From Streptomyces sp. JB150 (GTDB taxonomy: Bacteria > Actinomycetota > Actinomycetes > Streptomycetales > Streptomycetaceae), in assembly GCF_011193355.1 (NCBI RefSeq), contig NZ_CP049780.1, positions 1,347,582-1,411,581 of the forward strand: 64,000 nt of DNA, in the 5' to 3' direction. Positions 33,792 through 43,189 of this stretch are shown piece by piece (the stretch's first letter is position 1; every line of letters starts with the position of its first letter). The notes under the pieces are model-generated. The model saw only the letters and a list, made by a program, of their open reading frames with translations. It was not told the DNA's origin and ran no database searches. The position numbers and the translations under genes are program-made.

Positions 33792-34876
33792 CGTCCCTGC
33801 TCCTGCCTTTCGAACAGCCCGTGGTGGTCGCCCCCCGGCACCCGCTCCGCCTGCGCCGGTGCCGCGGTCCGGTCGTCGTACTCCCCCGGCGCCTCGGCCT
33901 CCTCGTACGCCGCCAGTGCCTCGCGGGCGGCGCGGCGGGCGCTCTCGGCCAGCTCGGCCGGGGCGACGATCCGGCCGTCGGCGCCCAGGCGCAGCGCGAG
34001 CCGGCGCAGCGAGGCCGGGTCGGGGGTGCGCAGGGTGATCCGCAGTCCGCCGTCGGCGAGCTCCTCGGCGCTGTCGTGCGGGTAGTACTCGGCGACCCAG
34101 CGGCCGGCCGGGCCGACCTCCACGATGACCTCGGGGTCCTCGGCGGCGGGCTGCACCAGGCCCTCCGACAGGTCGCGCAGTTCGATCTCGGGCGGCGCGG
34201 ACGGCTCGTCGAGGATCCTGATCTCGGCGACCCGGTCGAGCCGGAAGGTGCGGCGCGCCTCGGAGCGGCGGCACCAGGCCTCCACATAGGTGTGGCCGAC
34301 GCTGACCAGCCGGATCGGGTCGATCTCGCGCTCGGTGACCTCGTCGCGGGCCGGCGAGTAGTAGCGGATCCACAGGCGGCGGCGCTCGGAGATGGCGCGG
34401 TCGACGTCGGCGAAGACGCCGCCCTCGGACTCGAAGGTGACCGAGAGGCGGGAGCTGGCGCCCGCCGCCTCGCCGGCCGCGGTCTCCACCTTGGCGGTGG
34501 CGCGCAGCAGCGCCTGCCGGTCGCTCTCGCGCAGCCCCGGCAGGGTGGCCACCGCGCGGGCGGCGACCAGCAGCGCGGTCGCCTCGTCCGCGGCGAGCCG
34601 CAGCGGCTCGGCCGCCTCGGCGCCGAGCGCGGCGGGGTTGTGCCACCAGATGCGCTCGCCGTCGGTGTCGATGTCGAGCAGATCGCCGCCGCGGAAGCTG
34701 GTGCCGCACATGGGCAGCACGTCGAGGTCGGAGACCAGCTCCTCCTCGGTGATGCCGAAGGCCCGGGCGACGTCCTCGATCCGGGCGCCGGGGCGCTCCT
34801 TGAGGTACGTCACCAGGGAGAGCATCCGTCTGGTCTGGTCGATGGCGTTCACGGGCCTGACCGGTTTGCCTGCCAC
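33788..34876 (-). CDS. pafC: WYL-domain regulator PafC
   Basis: A 362-residue protein: an N-terminal HTH (QTRRMLSLVTYLKERPGARI EDVARAFGITEEE), a WYL domain (RRRLWIRYYSPARDEVTERE, DPIRLVSVGHTYVEAWCRRS, TFRLDRVAEI) and a C-terminal WCX extension. GTG 34876 is chosen because it follows GGGGAAGCGGGA; an earlier GTG at 34915 would overlap pafB. PafB and PafC form a heterodimeric, DNA-damage-responsive activator in mycobacteria; here they sit on the same strand as the Pup ligase gene. A role in damage regulation is inferred from the family. Confidence 0.88.
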   Translation of the reverse strand: MAGKPVRPVNAIDQTRRMLSLVTYLKERPGARIEDVARAFGITEEELVSDLDVLPMCGTSFRGGDLLDIDTDGERIWWHNPAALGAEAAEPLRLAADEATALLVAARAVATLPGLRESDRQALLRATAKVETAAGEAAGASSRLSVTFESEGGVFADVDRAISERRRLWIRYYSPARDEVTEREIDPIRLVSVGHTYVEAWCRRSEARRTFRLDRVAEIRILDEPSAPPEIELRDLSEGLVQPAAEDPEVIVEVGPAGRWVAEYYPHDSAEELADGGLRITLRTPDPASLRRLALRLGADGRIVAPAELAESARRAAREALAAYEEAEAPGEYDDRTAAPAQAERVPGGDHHGLFERQEQGR

Positions 34877-34895
34877 TTGTCTGTCCCGCTTCCCC

Positions 34896-35873
34896 TTAGC
34901 CCTTGGCGACGGCACGCAGCCGTTCCACCACGTCGGCGCGCAGCTCGGCGGGTTCGAGGACCACCACGTCCGGCCCGAACTCCACCAGCCAGGCGTCCAG
35001 TCCGTGCCCGTACGGAATCTCCAACTCGTCCCAGCCGTCGCCGAGTTCCCGCACGGCGGTGGCCTTCGCCCGCAGGGGGTACCCGGCGCCGGCGCGCAGC
35101 CGGATGCGGGCGCTGCGGTCGGCGATCTCGCCCGCCCAGCCGGCGACGGTCTCGCGGACGGTGACGACGTCGGGCACCGGCGCGGTGAAGCGGCCGCCGC
35201 GCGAGCGCACCTTGCCGGTGATCCGCGACAGCCGGAAGACCCGCTCGGCGCCCCGGTCGCGGTCCCAGCCCGCGAGGTACCAGTGGCCGCGCCAGCACTC
35301 CAGGGCCCACGGCTCGACGTGCCGGGTCTCGGGGCGGGCGGCGGTCGCCTTGCGGTACTCGAACATCACGGGGCGGCGGTCGCGGCAGGCGAGCATCAGC
35401 GGCTCGAAGGCGGCCTCGTGCACGGGGATGCGCGGCTCCAGGGCGCCGTGCGCCTCGTAGGGGTCCACGTCCTCGGGCAGTCCGGCCGCGCGCAGCTTCT
35501 GCAGGGCGCCGCTGGCCGCGCCGGCCAGCCGGGCCTGCTGCCAGACCTTGGCGGCGAGGCCGAGGGCGGCGGCCTCCTCGGCGTCGAGGGTGATGGGCGG
35601 GAGGCGGTTGCTGTCGCGGCGGGCCAGGTAGCCGACCTCGCCGTCCAGGTTCTCGACGGTCTCGATGACGAGCCCGAGCTCGCGCAGGTCGTCCTTGTCC
35701 CGCTCGAACATGCGGTTGAAGGAGTCCTCGGACCCCGTGGCACCGTTCTCCGGCCCGAAGGCCTCGACGTACGCCTCGATGGACTCGCGCAGCTCACGCT
35801 TGCTGAGCGGCCGCCGCGTCCCGAGCAGACACAGCGCGAGGTTCATCAGCCGCTCGGCCTTGGCAATGGCCAT
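34896..35873 (-). CDS. pafB: WYL-domain regulator PafB
   Basis: A 325-residue protein: HTH (AERLMNLALCLLGTRRPLSK RELRESIEAY), WYL domain (RRPVMFEYRKATAARPETRH VEPWALECWRGHWYLAGWDR) and WCX domain. It lies 19 bases upstream of pafC. The tandem WYL pair next to pafA is diagnostic. A strong terminator separates it from the upstream FKBP gene, so pafBC starts its own transcript. Confidence 0.88.
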   Translation of the reverse strand: MAIAKAERLMNLALCLLGTRRPLSKRELRESIEAYVEAFGPENGATGSEDSFNRMFERDKDDLRELGLVIETVENLDGEVGYLARRDSNRLPPITLDAEEAAALGLAAKVWQQARLAGAASGALQKLRAAGLPEDVDPYEAHGALEPRIPVHEAAFEPLMLACRDRRPVMFEYRKATAARPETRHVEPWALECWRGHWYLAGWDRDRGAERVFRLSRITGKVRSRGGRFTAPVPDVVTVRETVAGWAGEIADRSARIRLRAGAGYPLRAKATAVRELGDGWDELEIPYGHGLDAWLVEFGPDVVVLEPAELRADVVERLRAVAKG

Positions 35874-35947
35874 CGACGCCCTTCGCCTTCCCTATGGTGC
35901 TTCCGACCGATGACCGTACCGCTCCGCGGTGCCCGGGCAAAAGCCGA

Positions 35948-35975
35948 GGGCCCATGCCCGGACAGGCATGGGCCC
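35948..35975 (-). terminator. Terminator hairpin after the short FKBP gene
   Basis: GGGCCCATGCC and GGCATGGGCCC form a perfect 11-bp stem around a 6-base loop. It lies 87 bases downstream of the FKBP stop and 75 bases upstream of pafB. Confidence 0.75.
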
Positions 35976-36061
35976 CGGATGATCGGAACCGATCGGATAC
36001 CGCACGCGGTGCGGACGACGATCGGAACGTCTCGTGATCTTTTGCGACTCCGGTCCGGCGG

Positions 36062-36433
36062 TCAGACCGCGAGGAGGTCGACCACGAAGATCAGGGTCTC
36101 GCCGGGCTTGATCGCCGGGGTCGGGCTCTGGTTGCCGTAGGCGAGGTGGGCGGGGATGGTCAGCTGGCGGCGGCCGCCGACCTTCATGCCCTGCACGCCC
36201 AGGTCCCAGCCCTTGATGACCCGGCCGCCGCCCAGCGGGAAGCGGAACGGCGTGCCCCGGTTCCAGCTCGCGTCGAACTCCTCGCCGGTGCTGAAGGCGA
36301 CACCCACGTAGTGCACGGTGACGGTCTGACCGGCCTTGGCCTCGGGACCGTCGCCCTCCCAGATGTCCTTGATCTCCAGGTCCGCCGGGGGCTCGCCGCC
36401 CGGGAAGTCGATCTCGGGCTTCTCGATGCTCAC
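36062..36433 (-). CDS. FKBP-type peptidyl-prolyl isomerase, cytoplasmic
   Basis: A 123-residue single-domain FKBP (VTVHYVGVAFSTGEEFDASW, PFRFPLGGGRVIKGWDLGVQGM, AYGNQSPTPAIKPGETLIFV). No signal peptide. GTG 36433 follows GGAG. Catalytic aromatic residues (Tyr, Phe, Trp) of the FK506 pocket are present. It is a general folding helper beside the Pup locus. Confidence 0.9.
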   Translation of the reverse strand: MSIEKPEIDFPGGEPPADLEIKDIWEGDGPEAKAGQTVTVHYVGVAFSTGEEFDASWNRGTPFRFPLGGGRVIKGWDLGVQGMKVGGRRQLTIPAHLAYGNQSPTPAIKPGETLIFVVDLLAV

Positions 36434-36555
36434 GTCTTCAGACTCCTGCGTGTGTACGACAAGTAACGCGCCCAGTCTTTCATCCCGCCCGGCGCGGCGC
36501 GTGACCAGCCACTCCGGCGAAGGCCGTGCCGGGCGCCGAGCCGGGGAGGCGGCGC

Positions 36556-37557
36556 TCACATCTTGGCGAGGATGTCCACCGTGAACACCAGCGTCGCGCC
36601 CTTGGCGATGCCGCTGCCGCTCGGCGGGTTGTCGCCGTAGCCCAGGTCCGGCGGGATCACGATCACGACGCGGCTGCCGACCTTCTTGCCGGTCAGCCCC
36701 TGGGACCAGCCCTTGACGACCTGCTGGAGCGAGAACGAGGTGAGGGCCTTGCGGCCGTACGTCGAGTCGAACTCCTTGCCGGTGTCCCACTGCACGCCCT
36801 TGTACTGCACGAGGACGCTGTCCTTGGCGCCGACCTCGGCGCCGTCGCCCTCCAGGACGTAGTTCGCCACGAGCTTCTTCGGCGGGTCGCTCTTCGGGAT
36901 CTCGATGGACGGCGCCTTGCCGTCCGTGTTCGTCCCAACCTTCGGCACGGCCGCGTCGTCCTGCGCGGCCTCCTTGCCCTTGGCGGAGCTCTTGGCGTTG
37001 AACGTGCCCTGGAGGTCCACGACGAACACCAGGGTGTCGGTGCCCTTGATGCCCGCCTGGGGCTGGCCCTGCTCGCCGTACCCCCAGGCCGGGGGGACCG
37101 AGAACTCAACCCGGCTGCCGAGCTTCTTCCCGGCCAGCGCATGGCGCCAGCCGTCGATGATGCTGCCCTGGGCCAGCTGGATCACCAGCGGCGTCTTGCG
37201 GTCGTAGGAGTTGTCGAACACCTTCGCGGTGTCCCAGATCTGGCCGAGGTAGTGGGCCTGGACGTAGTCGCCCTCGGCGACGGGCTGGCCGCCGCCCGCG
37301 ATGACGGTCTTCACCGCGAGATCCTTCGACGGCGCGCCGCCGCCCTTGGCGATCGTCGGCTTCTCGTCGAACTTCGTCCCCGCGGTGATCGCCGGCAGCG
37401 GGCCGTCGACGATCTTCGGCGAGGGCGCGGCGGACGTGGCACCGCCCGTCGGCGAGGCACTGTCACTGGCCTTGCTCGAGTCGGCCTTGTCGTCGCCGCA
37501 TCCGGCGAGTGTGACGAGTCCGGCGGGAACGGCGATCATGAGTGAGCGTCGGCGCAC
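36556..37557 (-). CDS. Lipoprotein with two FKBP peptidyl-prolyl isomerase domains
   Basis: A 333-residue secreted lipoprotein: lipobox TLAGC near residue 20, a Ser/Lys-rich linker, then two FKBP domains (VQAHYLGQIWDTAKVFDNSY...PPAWGYGEQG and VQYKGVQWDTGKEFDSTYG...PPDLGYGDNP). GTG 37557 follows GAGG. In each domain the typical Tyr-Phe-Asp pocket residues are kept. It probably assists folding of exported proteins outside the membrane, a fit with the Tat genes nearby. Confidence 0.9.
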   Translation of the reverse strand: MRRRSLMIAVPAGLVTLAGCGDDKADSSKASDSASPTGGATSAAPSPKIVDGPLPAITAGTKFDEKPTIAKGGGAPSKDLAVKTVIAGGGQPVAEGDYVQAHYLGQIWDTAKVFDNSYDRKTPLVIQLAQGSIIDGWRHALAGKKLGSRVEFSVPPAWGYGEQGQPQAGIKGTDTLVFVVDLQGTFNAKSSAKGKEAAQDDAAVPKVGTNTDGKAPSIEIPKSDPPKKLVANYVLEGDGAEVGAKDSVLVQYKGVQWDTGKEFDSTYGRKALTSFSLQQVVKGWSQGLTGKKVGSRVVIVIPPDLGYGDNPPSGSGIAKGATLVFTVDILAKM

Positions 37558-37620
37558 GATGGGGGCCTCGTAATCGGTCGATCTTGTGGATGGCGTGCGC
37601 GCAACTCTACGGCGTGAGAA

Positions 37621-37649
37621 GGGCGCCGTACGGGTAACGTACGGCGCCC
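37621..37649 (-). terminator. Terminator hairpin after pafA
   Basis: GGGCGCCGTACG and CGTACGGCGCCC form a perfect 12-bp stem around a 5-base loop (GGTAA). It lies 40 bases past the pafA stop. Confidence 0.8.
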
Positions 37650-37688
37650 GTGTGGCGTTCCGGCATGAAGTGCGGAATACGCCGCGGC

Positions 37689-39050
37689 TCACATTCCGGC
37701 GATCAGCTTCTCCACCCGGTCGTCCACCGAACGGAACGGGTCCTTGCACAACACGGTGCGCTGGGCCTGGTCGTTGAGCTTCAGGTGCACCCAGTCGACG
37801 GTGAAGTCCCGGCGCTGTTCCTGCGCGCGCCGGATGAAGTCGCCGCGCAGCCGGGCCCGTGTGGTCTGCGGCGGGACCGACTTGCCCTCGAAGATCTTCA
37901 AGTCGTTGCAGATCCGGGCGGCTTGGCCCTTCTTCTCCAGCAGGTAGTACAGGCCACGACGGCGGTGGATGTCGTGGTAGGCGAGGTCTATCTGGGCGAC
38001 CCGCGGATGCGACATGGTCATGTTGTGCTTGGCCCGGTAGCGCTCGATGAGCTTGTACTTCATGACCCAGTCGATCTCGGTGTCGATCCGGTCCAGGTCC
38101 TCGGTCTCGATCGCCTCCAGGGTGCGGCCCCACAGCTCCAGCACCCGCTCGACGGTGCCGGTGCGGATGCCGCGCCGCTCGCAGAAGTCCAGCGCCTTCT
38201 CGTAGTACTCGCGCTGCACCTCCAGGGCGGAGGCCTCCCGGCCGCTGGCCAGGCGCACCTTGCGGCGGCCGGTGATGTCGTGGCTGACCTCGCGGATCGC
38301 CCGGATCGGGTTCTCCAGGGTCAGGTCGCGCATCACCGTGCCCGCCTCGATCATGCGCAGCACCAGGTCGGTGGCGCCGACCTTGAGCAGCATGGTCGTC
38401 TCGGACATGTTGGAGTCGCCCACGATGACGTGCAGCCGGCGGTAGCGCTCGGCGTCCGCGTGCGGCTCGTCGCGGGTGTTGATGATCGGCCGGGAGCGGG
38501 TCGTCGCCGACGAGACGCCCTCCCAGATGTGCTCGGCGCGCTGGCTCACGCAGTACACCGCACCGCGCGGGGTCTGCAGCACCTTGCCCGCGCCGCACAG
38601 CAGCTGCCGGGTGACGAGGAACGGGATGAGGATGTCCGCGAGCCGCGAGAACTCCCCGTGCCGGGCCACCAGGTAGTTCTCGTGGCAGCCGTAGGAGTTG
38701 CCCGCCGAGTCGGTGTTGTTCTTGAAGAGGTAGACGTCGCCCGCGATTCCCTCCTCGTGCAGGCGTCGTTCCGCGTCCACCAGGAGTCCTTCGAGAATGC
38801 GCTCGCCGGCCTTGTCGTGGGTGACCAGTTCGATCACGTTGTCACATTCGGGTGTCGCGTATTCCGGATGAGAGCCCACGTCAAGATAGAGGCGGGCGCC
38901 GTTGCGCAGAAACACATTGCTGCTGCGGCCCCATGACACGACACGGCGGAAGAGGTACCGCGCCACCTCGTCAGGCGACAGACGGCGCTGTCCCCTGAAC
39001 GTGCACGTGACGCCGTACTCGTTCTCCAGCCCGAAAATGCGGCGGTCCAT
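37689..39050 (-). CDS. pafA: Pup-protein ligase
   Basis: A 453-residue PafA. The glutamine-synthetase-like active site is seen in [12 protein letters not shown] (Glu of the ATP-metal site), [33 protein letters not shown] and [20 protein letters not shown]. PafA lacks the Dop-type insertion loop seen in the 503-residue paralogue in this window, and its length fits the ligase. It joins the deamidated C-terminal Glu of Pup to substrate lysines using ATP. ATG 39050. It is separated from pup/dop by about 4.7 kb. Confidence 0.93.
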   Translation of the reverse strand: MDRRIFGLENEYGVTCTFRGQRRLSPDEVARYLFRRVVSWGRSSNVFLRNGARLYLDVGSHPEYATPECDNVIELVTHDKAGERILEGLLVDAERRLHEEGIAGDVYLFKNNTDSAGNSYGCHENYLVARHGEFSRLADILIPFLVTRQLLCGAGKVLQTPRGAVYCVSQRAEHIWEGVSSATTRSRPIINTRDEPHADAERYRRLHVIVGDSNMSETTMLLKVGATDLVLRMIEAGTVMRDLTLENPIRAIREVSHDITGRRKVRLASGREASALEVQREYYEKALDFCERRGIRTGTVERVLELWGRTLEAIETEDLDRIDTEIDWVMKYKLIERYRAKHNMTMSHPRVAQIDLAYHDIHRRRGLYYLLEKKGQAARICNDLKIFEGKSVPPQTTRARLRGDFIRRAQEQRRDFTVDWVHLKLNDQAQRTVLCKDPFRSVDDRVEKLIAGM

Positions 39051-39059
39051 GACTGAACA

Positions 39060-40319
39060 TTACGCCCGATCCCCTGAACTGAAACGGGGTTCGACGGCAC
39101 GATTTGGATCATTTTCCGATGAAGACGCAACGACCGCGGTCCGCGCGGGAGCTGCGAGTACCCTCCCGGTGGCCAGCAGGACCAGCAGGGACGCCCCGCC
39201 GGCGGCGCCCGGCACCGCGAATCCCCACAGCGTCCCGCCCCACTCGATGACCGGCCCCGCCAGGCCCGTTCCGACCGAGGCACCCACGGTGAACGTGGTG
39301 ACCAGCCAGGAGAACGCCTCGGTGACCGTGCCGGCCGGCGCGTGCCGGTCCACGATGACGAACGCGCAGGCGATGGCGGGTGCCAGGAAGACTCCGGAGA
39401 GCGCGGCGAGCGCCGTCATGGCGACCGGGCCGGGCATCAGCATCAGCGGCAGATAACAGACCGCCAGCAGACCCACGAGGACACGCAGCCGCCGCTCCGG
39501 AGAACCGCCCCAGCGCCGCGCCCCGTACACCGAGCCGCCGGCCAGCGCGCCGAGCCCCAGGGCCGCCATCAGCCAGCCGTAGACCGCGTCGCCGCCGTGG
39601 TCGTCGGCGTACGACACCGCCGCGACCGTGATCGAGCCGAGCGCCACGCCGACGAACAGGAACGCGACCAGCAGGGCGATCAGGCCGGGTGAGCGCAGGG
39701 CGCCGAGCCAGTGGGCCTCGCGCGGAGCCGACCGCCACGCGCGCGAGGGCGGCGACACGACCACGGAGAGGGCGCCGAGGACACCGACCACGTTGAGCAC
39801 CAGCAGCGCGGCCCGCTCGGACCACAGGGAGGTGCACAGGGTGACCAGGAGCGGGCCGACGGTGAACATGACCTCCTGGGCCACGGCGTCCATCGCGTAG
39901 GCGGTGTGGACCTGGTCCTCCTTGCGCAGGACGGACGGCCACAGCGCGCGCAGGCCGCCTTCCAGCGGCGGGGTGAACAGGCCGGCCGCGGCCACCGCGG
40001 CGTAGGACAGGGCGGCGGGCTCGGTGCCGGCGAACGCGAAGACGGCCATGGCCAGGGCCGACAGCACCGCGGCGGGCAGCTGGACCCGCGGCTGGCCGCG
40101 CAGGTCCACCAGGCGGCCGAGCAGCGGCTGGCCGACCGCGTTGGCGACGCCGTACACGGCGGCCAGCGCGCCGGCCAGGCTGTACGAGCCGCCCTCCGCG
40201 CGGACGAACAGCACGATCGCGATCGGGGCGGTGGCGTTCGGCAGCCGCCCCACCAGGGTGCCCGTCAGCAGACGGGCGGCGTGTTTCGCCCTGAGGATCT
40301 CCAGGTATCCCGCGGCCAT
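39060..40319 (-). CDS. Major facilitator superfamily permease
   Basis: About 419 residues with 12 hydrophobic helices (LLTGTLVGRLPNATAPIAIV, GALAAVYGVANAVGQPLLGR, and so on). I choose ATG 40319 (MAAGYLEILRAKHAARL) because AAGGCGGGGGAC lies just before it. Starts further up (40370, 40379) would fall inside a palindrome that looks like an operator. The MFS motif between helices 2 and 3 (GQPLLGRLVDLRGQPR) is present. It is divergent from a LacI-type regulator; substrate unknown, perhaps a sugar or drug. Confidence 0.85.
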   Translation of the reverse strand: MAAGYLEILRAKHAARLLTGTLVGRLPNATAPIAIVLFVRAEGGSYSLAGALAAVYGVANAVGQPLLGRLVDLRGQPRVQLPAAVLSALAMAVFAFAGTEPAALSYAAVAAAGLFTPPLEGGLRALWPSVLRKEDQVHTAYAMDAVAQEVMFTVGPLLVTLCTSLWSERAALLVLNVVGVLGALSVVVSPPSRAWRSAPREAHWLGALRSPGLIALLVAFLFVGVALGSITVAAVSYADDHGGDAVYGWLMAALGLGALAGGSVYGARRWGGSPERRLRVLVGLLAVCYLPLMLMPGPVAMTALAALSGVFLAPAIACAFVIVDRHAPAGTVTEAFSWLVTTFTVGASVGTGLAGPVIEWGGTLWGFAVPGAAGGASLLVLLATGRVLAAPARTAVVASSSENDPNRAVEPRFSSGDRA

Positions 40320-40348
40320 GTCCCCCGCCTTCCGGCTCATCGAGGTTT

Positions 40349-40375
40349 TACGTATAACGTCGTCCGTCATACGTA
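40349..40375. promoter_or_regulatory. Palindromic operator between the MFS and LacI genes
   Basis: TACGTAT and ATACGTA are perfect 7-bp inverted arms 13 bases apart, in a T/A-rich patch of otherwise G+C-rich DNA. It lies 30 bases upstream of the MFS start and 67 bases before the LacI start, where a bidirectional promoter is expected. The arms could be two half-sites for the LacI protein. Confidence 0.5.
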
Positions 40376-40441
40376 CCATGTGCGCTGTTCGCACGTCCAG
40401 GCCGAGCCCGGGCGCGACCCCCACGAAGGAGCAGCCCGACG

Positions 40442-41458
40442 GTGGCACGAGCCAGCACCCGCCCCACGAGCCGCGACGTCGCCGAGGCCGCCGGAGTCTC
40501 GCAGGCCGCCGTGTCGCTCGTGCTGGGCGACAAATGGCGCGGCCGGGTCTCCGAGGCGACCGCCGAGCGGGTCCGCCGGGCCGCGCGGGACCTGGGCTAC
40601 CGGCCCAACCTGGCCGCCCGCAACCTGCGCCTCGGCCACACCCGCACGGTGCTGCTGGTGGTCCCCGCCCTGACCACCGAGTTCTTCGCCGGCGTCTACA
40701 CCGGCGCCGCCCGCGTCGCCGCCACCCACGGCTTCGGCGTCGTGCTCTACCCCTCCCCCGAGGGCATCGGCCCCGCCCGCGACCCCTTCGCCTCCGCGCA
40801 GGCCGCCCTGGACGGCGTCATCGCCTCCTCCATGGCCGCCGACGCCCTCACCGCCATCCGCGGCGACCAGCTGCCCCTCGTCATGCTCGACAGCGACCCC
40901 GAGGGGAGCCTCGGCGCGGCCACCGTCAACCTCGACATCGCCGACGGCGTGCGCCAGGTCGCCGAGCACCTCCTCGGCCTCGGCCACCGCCGCTTCCTGC
41001 ACCTCGCCGCCGACGTCCCCTCCTGGACCTTCGAGATCCGGGCCCGGGAGCTCGCCGCGCGGACCGGCGCGGTCCGCGGCACCACCGTGCGCACCGCGCC
41101 CGCGCCGATCTCCATCGACGGCGCCCGCGCCGCCGCCGAGGCCGCGCTCACCGCGCCCGGCCCGCGCCCCACCGCCATCGTCTGCGACGACGACAAACTC
41201 GCCGCCGGCGCCTACAAGGCCGTCCGCCGCCTCGGCCTGCGCGTTCCCGACGACATCTCCGTCACCGGCCTGGACGACCTGGCCCTGGCCACCGCCATCG
41301 ACCCGGAGCTGACCACCGTCCGGCTCGACGCCGAGCTGTTCGGCGAGCGCGGCATGCAGGCCCTTCTGGCGGTCCTGGAGGGCCGTACACCGGCGCGGGG
41401 GGACATCCCGGTGGAACTGGTCGTCCGGGGCTCCACAGCGCCTCCCGCGGCCTCCTGA
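40442..41458 (+). CDS. LacI-family transcriptional regulator
   Basis: A 338-residue LacI protein: HTH (PTSRDVAEAAGVSQAAVSLV) with hinge (RVRRAARDLGYRPNLAARNL), a periplasmic-binding-like sensor domain (VLLVVPALTTEFFAGVYTGA, CDDDKLAAGAYKAVRRLGL, ISVTGLDDLALATAI). GTG 40442 follows GAAGGAG. It probably controls the divergent MFS gene through the palindrome between them. A strong terminator follows. Confidence 0.9.
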   Translation: MARASTRPTSRDVAEAAGVSQAAVSLVLGDKWRGRVSEATAERVRRAARDLGYRPNLAARNLRLGHTRTVLLVVPALTTEFFAGVYTGAARVAATHGFGVVLYPSPEGIGPARDPFASAQAALDGVIASSMAADALTAIRGDQLPLVMLDSDPEGSLGAATVNLDIADGVRQVAEHLLGLGHRRFLHLAADVPSWTFEIRARELAARTGAVRGTTVRTAPAPISIDGARAAAEAALTAPGPRPTAIVCDDDKLAAGAYKAVRRLGLRVPDDISVTGLDDLALATAIDPELTTVRLDAELFGERGMQALLAVLEGRTPARGDIPVELVVRGSTAPPAAS

Positions 41459-41466
41459 ACGCGCGA

Positions 41467-41493
41467 CGCCCCGGTCCTTGACGGACCGGGGCG
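41467..41493. terminator. Bidirectional terminator between the LacI gene and prcA
   Basis: CGCCCCGGTCC and GGACCGGGGCG form a perfect 11-bp stem around TTGAC. It lies 8 bases after the LacI gene and 24 bases after the prcA stop (minus strand), so it serves both. Confidence 0.85.
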
Positions 41494-41517
41494 CCGGCGT
41501 TCACGCGCGGGCGGAGG

Positions 41518-42276
41518 TCACTCCTCCCCGGCGGACTCCGAGGACTCCGACGACGCGCTTTCCGTCCCGGCGGACGTGCCCTCGGCCAGCAGACGGGAGA
41601 GCTGCCCGCCGGTGATCCGCTTGAACTTCCGCTTCTGCGGACGCGTGCGGTCCAGCACCGCGACCTCCAGGCGCTCGGCGGGGATCTCCCGCTGCGACCC
41701 GTTCGACTCGCGGGACAGCGCCTGGACGGCCAGCTTCAGCGCCTCGGCCAGGCTCATGCCGTCCCGGTGGCGCTGGTCCAGGTAGGTGCTGATCAGCTCG
41801 GCGTTGCCGCCGACCGCGACCGAGCCGTGCTCGTCCACGATCGAGCCGTCGTGCGGCAGCCGGTAGATCTGGTCGCCCTCCGGCGTCTCGCCGACCTCGG
41901 CGACGACCAGCTCCACCTCGTACGGCTTCTCGCCGGCGCTGGAGAAGATCGTGCCCAGCGTCTGCGCGTAGACGTTGGCGAGGCCGCGGGCGGTCACGTC
42001 CTCCCGGTCGTAGGTGTAGCCGCGCAGGTCGGCGTAGCGGACACCGCCGATGCGCAGGTTCTCGTACTCGTTGTACTTGCCGGCGGCGGCGAAGCCGATC
42101 CGGTCGTAGATCTCGCTGAACTTGTGCAGTGCGCGGGACGGGTTCTCGCCGACGAACACGATGCCGTCGGCGTACTGCAGCACGACCAGGCTCCGGCCGC
42201 GCGCGATGCCCTTGCGGGCGTACTCGGCCCGGTCGGCCATGGCCTGCTGAGGAGAGACATAGAACGGCGTCGACAC
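41518..42276 (-). CDS. prcA: Proteasome alpha subunit
   Basis: A 252-residue alpha-type 20S subunit. The N-terminal alpha helix ([20 protein letters not shown]) and the alpha-ring residues [18 protein letters not shown] and [20 protein letters not shown] fit. There is no N-terminal Thr nucleophile. The Ser/Glu-rich C-terminal tail ([13 protein letters not shown]) extends beyond the fold. GTG 42276; 58 bases after the prcB stop. The rings it forms dock the ARC ATPase. Confidence 0.93.
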   Translation of the reverse strand: MSTPFYVSPQQAMADRAEYARKGIARGRSLVVLQYADGIVFVGENPSRALHKFSEIYDRIGFAAAGKYNEYENLRIGGVRYADLRGYTYDREDVTARGLANVYAQTLGTIFSSAGEKPYEVELVVAEVGETPEGDQIYRLPHDGSIVDEHGSVAVGGNAELISTYLDQRHRDGMSLAEALKLAVQALSRESNGSQREIPAERLEVAVLDRTRPQKRKFKRITGGQLSRLLAEGTSAGTESASSESSESAGEE

Positions 42277-42334
42277 CGGTTATCCGTCCCTTTCTGTGGA
42301 AGTCACTGGATCACCCGACAACAAGAGCCCGCGG

Positions 42335-43180
42335 TCAGAGCAGGGCGGCCCGCGGGCCGTCCGGCTGCTCCAGACGCCGCTCCAGCACGGCCCGGGCGAT
42401 CTGCGAGGACTCGTCCTCGGTGAGCCGGCGGAAGCCGTCCTCGGTGATCACGGTGACGATCGGGTAGATCCGGCGGGCGACATCGGGACCGCCGGTCGCC
42501 GAGTCGTCGTCTGCCGCGTCGTACAGGGCCTGGACCACCAGGGTGGTGGCCTCGTCCTCGGTCAGGTCGTCACGGAAGAGCTTCTTCATGGCGCCCCGCG
42601 CGAAGATCGAGCCGGAGCCGGTGGCGGCGTACCCGTGCTCCTCGGAGCGGCCGCCCGTCACGTCGTAGGAGAAGATGCGGCCCTTGGCGCGGTCCAGGTC
42701 GTAACCGGCGAAGAGCGGCACCACGGCCAGGCCCTGCATGGCCATGCCGAGGTTGGACCGGATCATCGTCGACAGCCGGTTCGCCTTGCCCTCCAAGGAG
42801 AGCTGCGCCCCTTCGACCTTCTCGAAGTGTTCGAGCTCCAGCTGGAACAGCTTGACCATCTCGACGGCCAGACCGGCGGTGCCGGCGATGCCGACGGCCG
42901 AGTACTCGTCCGCCGGGAAGACCTTCTCGATGTCCCGCTGCGCGATCACGTTGCCCATCGTGGCCCGGCGGTCACCGGCGAGCACCACGCCGCCGGGGAA
43001 CGTCACGGCCACGATGGTCGTCCCGTGCGGGGCCTCGACCACGCCCTGCGTGGGCGGGAGTTGCCGGTTGCCGGGCAGCAGCTCCGGCTGGTGCTCCGAC
43101 AGGAAGTCCATGAACGAAGAAGATCCAGGCGTCAGGAAGGCAGCTGGTAGACGCCCGGTGCTACGAGTGTTGGCTTCCAC
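42335..43180 (-). CDS. prcB: Proteasome beta subunit
   Basis: A 281-residue beta-type subunit with a propeptide of 53 residues; cleavage before Thr54 ([15 protein letters not shown]) exposes the Thr nucleophile. Asp and Lys of the active site are in [12 protein letters not shown] and [14 protein letters not shown] 43180. The two 7-residue rings inside the 20S core provide the peptidase sites. Confidence 0.94.
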   Translation of the reverse strand: MEANTRSTGRLPAAFLTPGSSSFMDFLSEHQPELLPGNRQLPPTQGVVEAPHGTTIVAVTFPGGVVLAGDRRATMGNVIAQRDIEKVFPADEYSAVGIAGTAGLAVEMVKLFQLELEHFEKVEGAQLSLEGKANRLSTMIRSNLGMAMQGLAVVPLFAGYDLDRAKGRIFSYDVTGGRSEEHGYAATGSGSIFARGAMKKLFRDDLTEDEATTLVVQALYDAADDDSATGGPDVARRIYPIVTVITEDGFRRLTEDESSQIARAVLERRLEQPDGPRAALL

Positions 43181-43189
43181 GCGTTTCCT

